Positions 1 through 9,657 of a stretch of 64,000 bases of DNA are shown piece after piece (position 1 is the stretch's first letter; every line of letters starts with the position of its first letter). Made by a program: the position numbers and the translations under genes. The stretch spans positions 2,721,501 to 2,785,500 of the forward strand of contig NC_070573.1 in NCBI RefSeq assembly GCF_026914185.1, given 5' to 3'. A model generated the notes under the pieces. That model did no database searches. It was not told the DNA's origin and saw nothing but the letters and a program-made list of their open reading frames with translations. This stretch comes from Puccinia triticina (taxonomy: Eukaryota; Basidiomycota; Pucciniomycetes; Pucciniales; Pucciniaceae).

Positions 1-55
1 AAATTCTCCTCGATTCACTCCATCTCCACCCACCAACACTCATCTCCCGATCCCG

Positions 56-1411
56 ATGGCGATTCCTCCTCAACCAAATCCTTTCTTCTTGGTCAACTCT
101 CCATCCCCAATTGATCACAATTCACCCTCGTTCATAAATTTTTCACCTCGTCAAATTCCTACTCCGGATACTCAAAACATTCCTCCGGTTGCGGGTCCAA
201 GCGGTAGTCATCTTGACAACGATTTATCGAATTTGTTGTCCACCTTACGAGTCGATAATTCTCTCCAATCTGATTTGATTCAAACTCAAGCGGCGGACAT
301 TGCGGTTTTGAATGCTCAAGCTCGTCAAGACAAGAAGGCGATTAAGGATCTGCAAGACGACGCCGCAAACATAAAATCGATTTTTCATTCTCAGCTTCAA
401 AAATTTCAATTGGAGAATCAACAGACCATTGCGCATCTTCGTGGTATTTTGGATGGCTACAATGAAGGTTTAACGGGTCGTTTGGGTCGTTTGGAGTTTT
501 CGTCCGTGCAACCTGCGACTGTTGAGCGCCCTCGAGTTTTTATTGAACCTCCTCATGATGCCCATATTTATTTCACTGGTATGCCGCGCGAAACTAATAA
601 TTTTTGTTTCTATATAAGAAACACTTTTGAACGCATTGGCAATCAGTTTAACACAGAGAAACAGAGGATATTGTGGATCTCGGGTTTTTTTCGCCCAGCT
701 TTGGGGCGAATGGATGAGGAAGTACCGTCGTATACTTGGTGGTGTGGATTGTTATCTAAGAACGCTTCAGCTTTGGATCTTCCGGCGTTGCAAGCATCGG
801 CAAAAATGGAGTATGTGATTAAAGAGCTGTTAAATTCCGATTCCTTCATTCATACCATCGAGACGACTTTTGCTAACCGTCATGAATTAGAACAAGCGGA
901 GGCAGCTTTCAACGCTGCGCGACAGGGCAACAAATCAATAGAAGAATTCAATATCATCTTCAACGCCTTACTCCGACCCCTCAAATTGGCTGAACGTACC
1001 AAGTGTATGGCGTACGACAGGGCCATAGATCCCAATATAATCAAATTGGCTCTTTTCCGGGGAACGTGGGATGAAACGGTCGATCTTGAATCTAGACAGG
1101 AAATTGCTACTCTTGTTGCTCGAAATGTGGCGGGTGTTAGCAAAATACTCGACCCTCAAACTCATCAAAAGATTCAACCGTTATCTTCTCATTTGGTTCC
1201 AGTTAAATCGCACGCGCCACAGCCATCAGTCCCTCGACCTGCTGCTCCGCCAACTAAGCTTTCGGAAGGTGATCCAATGGACATCGATGAGATGACGGCG
1301 GCAATGAAAGAAGCAGGATTTTCGTATGCAGCGTTTCGAAGAGGGTGTGTAGATCGAGGAATTTGTATTCGTTGCGGTGGGGAATACGATACGGCACATT
1401 ATAACGCTTGA
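56..1411 (+). CDS. Gag polyprotein of gypsy-1
   Basis: 451 codons. Gag forms the retrotransposon particle and packages RNA. Visible parts are a proline-rich N-terminus, a heptad-rich helical stretch (about residues 55-140), a retrotransposon-gag core around residues 180-330 (basic and aromatic, with IEEFNIIFNALLRPL), and a C-terminal zinc-knuckle-like start with CIRC followed by H. The ORF ends at a TGA (1409-1411) inside that knuckle, and the next in-frame codons are Gly-Cys, leading straight into pol in the same frame. The ATG at 56 is the first in the window and has a CCCG-ATGG context. Either the TGA is read through, or it is a nonsense mutation of CGA. Confidence 0.8.
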   Translation: MAIPPQPNPFFLVNSPSPIDHNSPSFINFSPRQIPTPDTQNIPPVAGPSGSHLDNDLSNLLSTLRVDNSLQSDLIQTQAADIAVLNAQARQDKKAIKDLQDDAANIKSIFHSQLQKFQLENQQTIAHLRGILDGYNEGLTGRLGRLEFSSVQPATVERPRVFIEPPHDAHIYFTGMPRETNNFCFYIRNTFERIGNQFNTEKQRILWISGFFRPALGRMDEEVPSYTWWCGLLSKNASALDLPALQASAKMEYVIKELLNSDSFIHTIETTFANRHELEQAEAAFNAARQGNKSIEEFNIIFNALLRPLKLAERTKCMAYDRAIDPNIIKLALFRGTWDETVDLESRQEIATLVARNVAGVSKILDPQTHQKIQPLSSHLVPVKSHAPQPSVPRPAAPPTKLSEGDPMDIDEMTAAMKEAGFSYAAFRRGCVDRGICIRCGGEYDTAHYNA

Positions 1412-1417
1412 GGTTGT

Positions 1418-4400
1418 GTGCTGGGGGAGGACATGGAAATGGATATGACGGAAATGATGAATTTATGGAAGGAATGGGGCGGTCGTTTGGCCAGAAAGAA
1501 GAAATCGGGTGGGAAACGAAGCGAGTCGATGTGGGCGCCGGAAAATCGCCGCGATCAACGTTCGATTCCAACTCGCCAAAAGGAGAGTAGCCCTCTACCG
1601 GGTGCGGATGGTTCGGCTTCGTCTGCGGCTCGTCCAGATAAGGGGAAAAAGCGTCAATCTTTGGCGGAAGTCGACGGCTTACCCTTCAAGAAAAGAGTTG
1701 CTGAAGCTTTGGAGAAGGAAGACGACCATTCTTTGGTAGCGGATGCGGTGGACATGACTTCTATGTCGGCGGTTGAAATTTATTTCAACACCTGCATGGC
1801 GGAGAAGATGAGTGGTGAAAATAGTAAGCGTTCGTATTTAATCAACAAATCCAATCGGCCAGATCATCGACCCTTCTTTAAAGGCTCTTTATTTGCTAAT
1901 GATGGAGTTTGGGCTGATGTCTCTGTTTTGGTTGACTCCGGGGCAACTGCTTTGTTCATTGATATTGACTTCGCACAACAGATTAACATCGACATTTTTT
2001 CGTTGGCCAATCCATTACAGTGCAATTCGTTTGACGGATCAGCGGCTTCATCCGGAAAAATATCTCACTATGTAAAAGGGAAAATTTCTATTCCCATGAT
2101 TTCCGGTTCTTTTCTTTTGTCTCGTGTAAAATTACATTTAACTAAATTGGCTTCAGCTGATATTATACTAGGAAATTCGTGGCTAAAGGATTCTGGTACT
2201 TTTGTGGGCGGGTCCAACGGTGATATTGTAATGTATGAGTGTATACAAGAAATTTGTCAAAGTTCAAGCAATGAATCGAATGAGCTTATCTCAAGATTTT
2301 CAGATGTTTTTGTGTCTGAGTCTTTAGCCAAATTGCCTCCGCACCGGGGTCAGTTTAATTGTATGGTGAACCTGAAGCCAGGAGCGATTCCTCCATTCGG
2401 GAAGATGTATAATTTGAGCAAGGAAGAGAGAGAAGAATTGAAGACGTATGTAGATGAAAACCTGGCTAAAGGTTTCATACGTGTTTCTTCGTCTTCAGCG
2501 GCGGCACCTATATTCTATGTTAAGGTACCGGGGAAGGCTAATCAACCTTGTGTAGATTATCGAGTTCTTAACAGTCTGACGGTTCGGGACTCTTACCCAT
2601 TACCGGTGATCGCTCACTTGCTTAATAACTTACAGGGATGCAAGTTTTTGTCTAAAATCGACCTTAAATCGGCATTCAATTTGTTGCGCGTGGCTGAGGG
2701 ACACGAGTGGAAAACGGCGTTCCAGACCGCTTGGGGATTATACGAGTATCAAGTTATGCCTTTTGGCTTAGCTAATTCTCCGGCGACTTTCCAGCGATTT
2801 ATTCAACATGTTCTTCGAGAGTTTTTGGATGTATGTTGCTTTGTTTACATTGATGACATACTGATTTACTCACGCTCTCATGAACAACATTGTGTGGATT
2901 TGTCTAACATTTTACAGAAGCTACGAGAATTTTCTTTAAAGGCGTCTTTGAGCAAGTGTGAGTGTTTTTGCTCTAAGGTGACGTTTTTGGGGTTTGACAT
3001 TACGGATACTGGTCTTAGGATGAATGAGTCAAAGCTGAAGATGATTAGTGATTGGCCTTTTCCGGTCACAGTGCGAGGCCTTCGTAAATTTTTGGGGTTT
3101 ACAAATTTTTACAGGCGATTTATTCCGCACTTCTCGACAGTGGCTGGTCCTTTGACTACCTTAACGCAAGAGAAGTACAGTGATGCTACTTGTTTAGATT
3201 CTACAATTGCTTTGCAGGCATTTGAGCGATTAAAGCAATTGTTTGTTGACAAGCCGTTACTTTTACATTTTGACTTCGAGCGAGATAGGATAGTTCATGT
3301 CAATTCGTTGGGTTATGCTATTGCTGCGGTTCTCAGTCAGCCTAACGCACAGGGAGATCTTTTGCCGGTTAGCTATTTCTCGCGGAAACTTTCGGAACAA
3401 GAACGGTCATGGAAAATTTTTGACCTTGAATTATTGGCCATTGTCTCAGCCTGTGAGGAATGGAGAGCGTGGTTGATGGGTACCGTAAACCCTGTTAAGA
3501 TGTTTTCGGATCATTCTAACTTGCTTTATTTCAAGACGGCTAAATACTTGTCTCCTAAGCAAGCCCGGTGGGCTTTGTTTTTAGACAATTTTAATATGCT
3601 TATTTATCATGTAAGTGGATTGAAAAACCCAGCAGATGGCCCGAGTCGTAGAGAAGATTATTATGATGGGAGGCGGTTGAGTTCTGACGTTGATTTAATT
3701 GTAAAAAGAATGGTTGATTGCAGTGCAATTGATGATTCTACTTCGAAGACGAGTGCTGAACCTTTCTCTTCACATGACTTATTTTTTCAAAGGCCTTCTC
3801 GGGAGGTGTTGGCCTTCTTCAACAACAAATATACCGCTGAAGACAAGCTGACGCCTGGAATTCGGTTGGCTGATACTTTTTATTGGCACCAGGGGAGGAT
3901 ATTTGTTCCGGCAGCGTTGCGAGGAAGACTGGTGGCCCTTTATCACGACTCACCCACTGTGGGACACCCAGGTATTGCGCGAACGTTAGCAACCTTAACC
4001 CGCACCTTTTCATGGCCGGGCGTGAGGAGTTTTGTGATAAAATATGTAAAGGGATGTGACTCATGTCAGCGGGTTAAAGCTCAAAGACGAGCGCCGGATG
4101 GGAAGCTGGTTTCTATAGTAGCAAACTCCAAACCTTGGAGTGTCATAGGTATGGACATGATTGTAAAGTTACCTTCTTCGGGTGGTTTTGATTCTATTTT
4201 GGTCGTAGTGGACTTGTTGAGTAAGCTAACGCACTTTATTCCTTGTAAGGAATCTTCTTCGTCAGGGGTGTTGGCGGCGCTTTTCAGGAAGCATATTTTT
4301 AGGTATCACGGTTTGCCGGATAAAATAGTATTGGACAGGGGAAGCACTTTTGTTAGTGACTTTTGGAAGGCGCTTATGAAATCTCTTAATATTGGTTTGG

Positions 4401-5248
4401 CGCTGTCTACGGCTTATCACCCTCAGACGGATGGTCAGACGGAGCGTATGAACCAAGTTTTGGAAGATTATCTCCGGCACTTTTGTTCCTACTACCAGGA
4501 CAACTGGGATAAATGCTTGGAGATGGCGGAATTTTCCCTTAATAACGCTGATTCGGCAAGTCTACAAATTTCTCCTTTTTTCTTTACGTTTGGTTTTCAC
4601 CCGAGGTTTAACATTATAACCGAGAATACTGGTTGGAAGGAGTTGGATGAGTTTCTCATTGATTTACAGGTGACTCAAGAAACCGCGATTGAGTGTTTGC
4701 GTCAAGCAAGAATAAAACAAGCCAATTATTATAATCAAGGAAGGCGAAACGCTCCGGATTACAAGGAAGGTGATCGGGTATTACTCTTACGGAAGTTTAT
4801 TCAGTCACGACGGATTAATTCAAAGTTAGATTATAGGTACATTGGTCCTTTTCGGGTAGTGAAGATGATCGGTTTGAACGCGGTAAAGTTGGATTTATCA
4901 AATGATTACCCAAAGTTACACCCTGTCTTCAACGTTTCTTTGTTGACGCGTTATATTGATCCTAATGATATACAGGGGCGGTCTGCCAACTTAGGAATAA
5001 AAGAAAAGTATTATGCTGACAAGGAGATTGTCGACTGGACTCGGATTAGGGCGGTTTTATATGTCCGCACCGTAAAGAAGGGTAAGTATGATTATTTGAT
5101 TTCATGGCAATCTTCGACTCCTGGAGAGGACACGTGGGTTTCACAGAATCATATACCGGTTTCGGCTAACAAATATTTGGAGCAATTTAGGAAGACGGCG
5201 GAATTGAAGGAAAAGAAAGGTAATAAGAAAGGTAAGACTGTCAAGTAA
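1418..5248 (+). CDS. Pol polyprotein of gypsy-1 (PR-RT-RH-IN-chromodomain)
   Basis: About 1276 codons, open from just after the gag TGA and in the same frame as gag. It probably has no start of its own. Domains in order: retropepsin (LVDSGATALFID, near nt 1930); reverse transcriptase (PFGLANSPATFQRF; catalytic YIDDILIYS near nt 2850); RNase H (DLELLAIVSACEEWRAWL); integrase zinc finger (HH-CC, ending CDSCQRVK); integrase core (GMDMIVKLP, LDRGSTFVSDFW, YHPQTDGQTER, giving D,D,E); and a C-terminal chromodomain-like segment (YLISWQSSTPGEDTW). The first RNase H catalytic Asp is replaced by Asn (codon 3302-3304), whereas the second gypsy in this window keeps Asp there. Otherwise the frame is intact to TAA at 5248. 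Confidence 0.9.
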   Translation: MLGEDMEMDMTEMMNLWKEWGGRLARKKKSGGKRSESMWAPENRRDQRSIPTRQKESSPLPGADGSASSAARPDKGKKRQSLAEVDGLPFKKRVAEALEKEDDHSLVADAVDMTSMSAVEIYFNTCMAEKMSGENSKRSYLINKSNRPDHRPFFKGSLFANDGVWADVSVLVDSGATALFIDIDFAQQINIDIFSLANPLQCNSFDGSAASSGKISHYVKGKISIPMISGSFLLSRVKLHLTKLASADIILGNSWLKDSGTFVGGSNGDIVMYECIQEICQSSSNESNELISRFSDVFVSESLAKLPPHRGQFNCMVNLKPGAIPPFGKMYNLSKEEREELKTYVDENLAKGFIRVSSSSAAAPIFYVKVPGKANQPCVDYRVLNSLTVRDSYPLPVIAHLLNNLQGCKFLSKIDLKSAFNLLRVAEGHEWKTAFQTAWGLYEYQVMPFGLANSPATFQRFIQHVLREFLDVCCFVYIDDILIYSRSHEQHCVDLSNILQKLREFSLKASLSKCECFCSKVTFLGFDITDTGLRMNESKLKMISDWPFPVTVRGLRKFLGFTNFYRRFIPHFSTVAGPLTTLTQEKYSDATCLDSTIALQAFERLKQLFVDKPLLLHFDFERDRIVHVNSLGYAIAAVLSQPNAQGDLLPVSYFSRKLSEQERSWKIFDLELLAIVSACEEWRAWLMGTVNPVKMFSDHSNLLYFKTAKYLSPKQARWALFLDNFNMLIYHVSGLKNPADGPSRREDYYDGRRLSSDVDLIVKRMVDCSAIDDSTSKTSAEPFSSHDLFFQRPSREVLAFFNNKYTAEDKLTPGIRLADTFYWHQGRIFVPAALRGRLVALYHDSPTVGHPGIARTLATLTRTFSWPGVRSFVIKYVKGCDSCQRVKAQRRAPDGKLVSIVANSKPWSVIGMDMIVKLPSSGGFDSILVVVDLLSKLTHFIPCKESSSSGVLAALFRKHIFRYHGLPDKIVLDRGSTFVSDFWKALMKSLNIGLALSTAYHPQTDGQTERMNQVLEDYLRHFCSYYQDNWDKCLEMAEFSLNNADSASLQISPFFFTFGFHPRFNIITENTGWKELDEFLIDLQVTQETAIECLRQARIKQANYYNQGRRNAPDYKEGDRVLLLRKFIQSRRINSKLDYRYIGPFRVVKMIGLNAVKLDLSNDYPKLHPVFNVSLLTRYIDPNDIQGRSANLGIKEKYYADKEIVDWTRIRAVLYVRTVKKGKYDYLISWQSSTPGEDTWVSQNHIPVSANKYLEQFRKTAELKEKKGNKKGKTVK

Positions 5249-5401
5249 TTAGACTATTTGGGATATAGTAGGCAAGGCTAATTTTGTAACGGATGCCGTG
5301 AAGTTTTATGGCTTTCTGGGCATTATTATACTAACTTATGGCTTAAGATTTGTCTAATTCGGTAGTTTCAATTGAGCATCGGAGTTCCTGTTAGATTGGA
5401 A

Positions 5402-5715
5402 TGATGTAATGCGATCGTCATAGCTATGACGTGTTCATTTTATGACGTCACTCGAATTGTGATTTCTCTTTGAGTTATCTTTGTCTCCTTCTCAAATCTT
5501 GTTGCTCTCTTTTCTCTCTTTCCCATCGCGATATTCTTTGTCAAATAAAGTTCTTCAAAAGTGTTACATACTATAAATCCGAGAAAATCATTCTCAATAC
5601 AAACAAAAGCTTTATTATCATTCTTAAGTTGATTGAACATCCCGATAAACTTAAAAGATCGACTTACTATTCAAGCACCGGCGAGTTGTCCTCTTGGATA
5701 AACTTCATAGCCAAT
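5402..5715 (+). repeat. Probable 3' LTR of gypsy-1
   Basis: After the pol stop and about 150 bp of non-coding sequence, a GGAATGATGTAA junction resembles the polypurine-tract/LTR junction of chromoviruses. The following 300 bp contain a dense regulatory-looking segment, a CT-rich stretch, AATAAA (about 5544) and AT-rich sequence. Both ends are inferred because no partner LTR is in the window. Confidence 0.45.
5416..5450. promoter_or_regulatory. LTR palindrome plus CRE-like TGACGTCA site
   Basis: A perfect 16-bp palindrome CGTCATAGCTATGACG (5416-5431) is followed 11 bp later by a consensus cAMP-response-element palindrome TGACGTCA (5443-5450). In its position near the start of the LTR this could be the bZIP-type enhancer of the element. 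The sequence match is direct; the function is inferred. Confidence 0.4.
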
Positions 5716-5747
5716 ATATAGCTAACTGAATAGTAGGCCGGGCCTCA

Positions 5748-5845
5748 CAGTATTGGTTCGCCAATACAAGGCCAATGTATTGTATTGCTATGTATTGGAT
5801 AAACATTACAATACAGATACATTGGCCATTACTGTAATGTATCGT
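5748..5845. repeat. AT-rich foldback with GTATTG/CAATAC motifs
   Basis: Arms at 5770-5787 and 5809-5827 are inverted copies (GGCCAATGTAT...ATACATTGGCC with one small mismatch region). They are surrounded by further CAATAC/GTATTG hexamers in both orientations. This resembles the subterminal region of a MITE, but its outer ends were not found. Confidence 0.45.
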
Positions 5846-5849
5846 ATTG

Positions 5850-6520
5850 GTTTCACCGTTGTGTTGGAATCTCGGCGTCTGGAGAGGGGATATTGGAGGC
5901 CGATGGCCTGGCGGCGGCCTCGTTGAGCTCAATGAACCACGTAAGGCCAGCCCAAAAATGCTCCGCGTGAGTATTGTCTTCTTCCTCTGGAGGGGGATAA
6001 GGTCGGGCGGGCTCGTCCTCCTTATAGTATCGCGCCGATTAATATTTAGGATGTGTGGAAGGGAGCGAACATGATGTCGCCGGTTCTTCGTCCCGGTCGC
6101 CAGAGGACACACCTTGCAGTAATTCAGCCAGCGGGGTTGATGTCGGTAATAACAGAGAGCACCAGAACTTACGAACTATCTCGATATCGAAAACCGTGAT
6201 CTCGGCGTGATGGAATATCGTTGATGTGGTGGATCCGCTGGCCGGCTGCAAGGAATATAGCCGCGTTCTCTGGGAGCACTCGGGCGGGCGGGCGGGATTT
6301 TGGCCTACTTCCATTGAAAGTCATCTATGTTGTCGCCAACGGTGTCTGGCTCTATGGACGTTTTGTGCAGCGTCGACAATATTGTGGCATTTATTGGTGC
6401 CAATGGGTGCCTGAGACATCGGTGTCTGAGTGCGAGAGACACGAGTGGAGTAGCCCGGTCGGCCTCCGCATGTGGGTACTGGCCGGCTAGACGGCATACC
6501 ATCGTGCTCCCCCACAGCTC
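5850..6520. other. Unassigned GC-rich stretch
   Basis: No recognisable gene. Open frames on both strands overlap each other and show no family motif. A minus-strand frame around 6039-6314 reads somewhat like protein but has no start, splice or domain support. Confidence 0.3.
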
Positions 6521-6524
6521 CACG

Positions 6525-7685
6525 GCGCCGAAACGGCGACATAGGCAGGTGAGCAACTTTGGAGCGCCACCGGGACCGTAGCATCCCTCGGCGCCATGAT
6601 TATGGTGCGACAGGACTACAGGTTGGCTGATAACCCCTTTGGCCGCCTGCCTGCCTGACCATAATCTTGGGTGGCATCACCCTGGCGTCCTGTACATACC
6701 GTCCACCTGGCGCACGTACGGCAGCGTACGGCCCATATTAAGGTGGGCACACGTGCTTTTTCCAATTCGGCGGGCTGTGTAATTGTATTCATCAGTAGGG
6801 AATCAGAAATTTCAACTCTCAAGCTGGCCCAACTTCGCTAGGAACTATTCATCGAACTCCCAAATCTCTACTTGGATCGCAAACCAACGTGCCACGATGT
6901 TCTCTCGGTTGATTGCAATTGCATACTTCGCTGGCCTCTTCTCTCTTGGTGAGTCGACGCGGATGTTTTACTGTTTGCTGCTATCCGGTTCCATCAATTT
7001 TCTAATCGACCGTCCTTCACTCAAGTTTCAAGCGTCTCGCTATCAAAACTTCCCGGCAGAACTGTGTGAGTCAAGTCACGCATCTGAATGAGTGCGAGAA
7101 ACCAGTTTGACCATTGCATCTCTTTCACTAATTCTAGGTTTCCTCGATCGACCTCCACGAAAGACATGGGAAAAACGTAGGGTACACTTCACCCTTAAAT
7201 TACTTTCGTAATGGTGAGGAGCACAATCATAAAATGCAAGACACTGACATATGATTCAACCCTATGTTAAAGCCCGGTTCGGCAAGCTTTATGGTTTATG
7301 GGCGGATCAAGTCCAGAGCCTTTCAACGATTATTATTATAACGGACCGCTGAATGGAGCCAAAAAGCCGCCCAAAGGATCCAAACGAAAAGGTGGTCCAC
7401 GAATGCACCTTTGACCCCTCAAGACTGCTTATCTTGACACCTTAACGTCAACTGGCCATCCCCAGCATTTCAGTTCGAAAAAATTCCACCATTACTCCTG
7501 ACCATGAGCCAGCATATCTTCATTGAACAATACATATGTTCTTAAATTTCGCATTACAACTCTGCCCGGGCTCGAACAGAAATGTATGTATAAAATACGA
7601 ATTCTTGGACTTGACCTTGCTGGCGGAAATGAGATCGTGTTCGTTCGATAGTAGGTGGCCGGACTGCAAGGGGAGGTCACCAGAG
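6525..7685 (+). repeat. Dispersed repeat 'P', copy A, carrying a secreted-peptide gene
   Basis: Collinear with 42770-43885 (copy C) and with 19400-25545 (copy B, interrupted). The shared block includes a GC-rich leader (GGCATCACCCTGGCGT), the three-exon peptide gene, and a 3' part (GGGCGGATCAAGTCCAGAGC; CTGACCATGAGCCAGC). No terminal inverted repeats were seen, so it may be a duplicated genomic segment or an element of unknown class. Confidence 0.75.
6897..7180 (+). CDS. Predicted secreted 44-aa peptide, three exons (copy A)
   Basis: Exons 6897-6948, 7026-7065 and 7138-7180. The introns have GTGAGT donors and AAG/TAG acceptors, and the phases join perfectly to 45 codons. The peptide begins MFSRLIAIAYFAGLFSL, a good signal peptide, then VSSVSLSKLPGRT and FPRSTSTK, and ends at TAG. 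The same exon-intron structure with the same phases is present in copies B and C, where exon 3 encodes FPRSTSTKEVGKR (C), so the model rests on comparison rather than on one ORF. The terminal TAG sits in a GTAGGG/GTAGGT context that could instead be a donor for further exons. No family is recognised. A secreted fungal peptide or effector is a guess. Confidence 0.6.
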
Positions 7686-7689
7686 TCAG

Positions 7690-8040
7690 TGAAGCGCTCC
7701 AATTTGCTACAGAAACCGCTGCGCTTGTGAGAGCGATTCCCGCCTTTGTCTCAGAGGCGCAAGCGCAGTGGATCCGCGTTGCGCGTGCGTTAAAAAGGCA
7801 GCATTCCTCCCGAACTTAGAGCATCCACCACCGTCTACACGGCGGACGCACTTTGAGGGTTTTTCGCCGAAAAACCTTCGAAGTGAGGGTTTTCACTTGG
7901 AGGACCTCCGAAGTCGCGGTCCTTCGGATGATCTTTGAAGAAAATCCGAAGATTTTCCGAAGGTGGGGCAAAAACTTCGAATGACATTTGAAGGTGACAG
8001 AAATATCCGTCCGACCACCGGGTTGGACCGGATAAAACCT
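7690..8040. other. No gene seen; degenerate repeat-like sequence
   Basis: Contains short inverted pieces (CCTTCGGATGATCTTTGAAG, CCGAAGATTTTCCGAAGG) related to the tandem array that follows. No supported coding sequence. Confidence 0.3.
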
Positions 8041-8044
8041 TATT

Positions 8045-8372
8045 TTCTGACATCTCACTCTACTCCAAAGTCCATTGGGAGGAAGGACCCTCCCCTCCCA
8101 ATATTCTTTGGAGGACCTCCGGAGGACCTTTGAATGCCGGTGACTTCAATGGATCTTTGGAGGCGGAGCCCTCCCCTCCGATTATTCTTCGGAGGACCTT
8201 TGAATGCCGGTGACTTCAATGGATCTTTGGAGGCGGAGCCCTCCCCTCCGATTATTCTTTGGAGGACCTCCGGAGGACCTTTGAATGCCGGTGACTTCAA
8301 TGGATCCTCGGAGGCGGAGCCCTCCCCTCCGATTATTTTTTGGAGGACCTTTGAATGTCAACCCGTTCAATG
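8045..8372. repeat. 70/81-bp tandem repeat array
   Basis: Units begin GGAGGACCTTTGAATG at 8121, 8191, 8272 and 8342. Spacing is 70, 81 and 70 bp, the longer unit carrying an extra GGAGGACCTCC. A diverged unit precedes it from about 8052. The unit is open in several frames, which produces long spurious ORFs on both strands. Confidence 0.85.
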
Positions 8373-8470
8373 GAGGCGAGTGGTGCCAACATGCATGGCA
8401 AAGGGCATTGCTCACCTGGACAGTCTCCTCAACATCCCCCACCAGCTCCTCTCCGCCAACAAAGCCACCG

Positions 8471-9143
8471 ATGTCGTCTCAGCAGGAGGGCACCCACCCA
8501 ACGGTAAGCGGGTAGTTTTTTCTTCCCTCCTTGCTGACAAGAAAGAACACACATTGACCACACGATTTGACCCAATAGGCTCGCAAGGAGTCCTGCGACG
8601 GGTTGCAGCCTATCAGCCCCCAACAAGACAATGTGGTGTCGCAAGAAGACGACCCCAACCCCCCCCCCCCCCCGGCGAACTGCGAAACGCAAGTCGTTCT
8701 TGGAGACGTTTGTCAAACAGACAAACCAGTTCTTCTCCGGTGACTTTGGTGACCACAACAATCAAGACCAAAACGCCCACTCACCAAAGGAGGAGCGGTT
8801 GTCACAGGTCGATCAACTAGCTTTGTCCGGTTTGTCGGCTCATTTGACTCAATCTCCCCCAACACCAAAGCGAGTGAAGACCGACAGTCAACCCAAACCT
8901 GCGACCCCAACCCCTCCAACCTCACCACGTGACCTTTCAATGGACCAGTATCTCAAATTGTGCCACATCAAGGCCGGGGACAAGGTGACTTGAGCTGCGA
9001 TTGAGAATCATTTGCTCTACCACTGGTCTATCTTCAAGACCACTTCTGTCAAGACCCTCTGCGACCTCGGGATCCGCTACGGGCCTGCGGTTTTTCTCAC
9101 AGACGGCGTCCCCGAGGCCATGAAACGACTCAACCAGACCTGA
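8471..9143 (+). pseudogene. Broken gene of unknown function with SAM-like C-terminal region
   Basis: Exon 1 8471-8503 (MSSQQEGTHPT), GTAAGC...AATAG intron 8504-8578, then exon 2. The frame in exon 2 changes across a run of 15 C (8659-8673) into a Lys/Thr/Pro-rich linker (RTAKRKSFLETFVKQTNQFF). Next comes a helical region SMDQYLKLCHI, an in-frame TGA at 8991-8993, and continuation in the same frame as AIENHLLYHWSIF, LCDLGIRYGPAVFL, DGVPEAMKRLNQ to TGA 9141-9143. The C-terminal pattern resembles short SAM-like helical domains in multicopy fungal families; this is from general memory, so low certainty. The poly-C shift could be a sequencing error. The TGA reads as a CGA-to-TGA change. Confidence 0.5.
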
Positions 9144-9162
9144 CGTTTTCCCTCCCGCACCC

Positions 9163-9300
9163 GCCACCTCCCCCACTCCTCACTTGTTTGTTTAAAATGC
9201 CATGTTACCCCTACCCCTGTGACCCACCCCCTCCACCTCCCCCACTCCTCACTTGTTTGTTTAAAATGCCCTGTTACCCCTACCCCTGTGACCCACCCCC
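9163..9300. repeat. Two tandem 69-bp units
   Basis: CACTTGTTTGTTTAAAATGC starts at 9181 and again at 9250 with nearly identical flanks (CCTACCCCTGTGACCCACCC). The array is pyrimidine-rich and directly follows the stop of the broken gene. Confidence 0.85.
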
Positions 9301-9657
9301 TGCAATTCCTCTTTGGTCCCATAAGCTCATGCCCCTACCAATCCTGCTTCCCTCTGAAGAATACTTATCCAAATTACCTCTGAAGAAAAATAAAGAAGTC
9401 AACCAAAAAAACTAAGTTCAGCAGACTTGCTTGCACAACAATGATGGAGAGAAATTCCCAAGCTAGCTTCATAAATAATGATTGACATAAAACATGCTAC
9501 ACCCATTAATGAAATGTATGTGGCAAACAGCGACATCCTTTGGATGAAATGGTTGGGGTCCCTTTTATGAAATGGATGGGGTGAAAAATTCAGGAGCAAC
9601 AAGGTATAAATTGTGCTACATAGTAGAGGAACATCCATTCAAATAAACAAAGACATT
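9301..9657. other. No gene seen
   Basis: AT-richer sequence containing a duplicated GAAATGG(A/T)TGGGGT motif (9547-9585). It is probably the 3' flank of the minus-strand Plavaka-like element that follows, but no terminal repeat was found. Confidence 0.3.

Larger units (their letters stand above)
1..5715 (+). mobile_element. Ty3/gypsy LTR retrotransposon (gypsy-1), 5' end cut by window
   Basis: Gag, pol and a probable 3' LTR lie in order on the plus strand. The 5' LTR and primer-binding site are outside the window. Pol carries protease, reverse transcriptase, RNase H, integrase and a C-terminal chromodomain-like tail, which is the chromovirus arrangement. The right boundary is approximate because no second LTR is available for comparison. 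The gag stop and an RNase H substitution suggest that this copy is not fully functional. Confidence 0.85.

Noticed and set aside
5705..6112. 135-codon minus-strand frame
   Set aside because: Runs through the AT-rich foldback and shows no family motif; the minus-strand gene hypothesis has no splice or start support.
8134..8820. 228-codon plus-strand open frame
   Set aside because: Its first part is translated tandem repeat. The rest is out of frame with the spliced gene model at 8471-9143.
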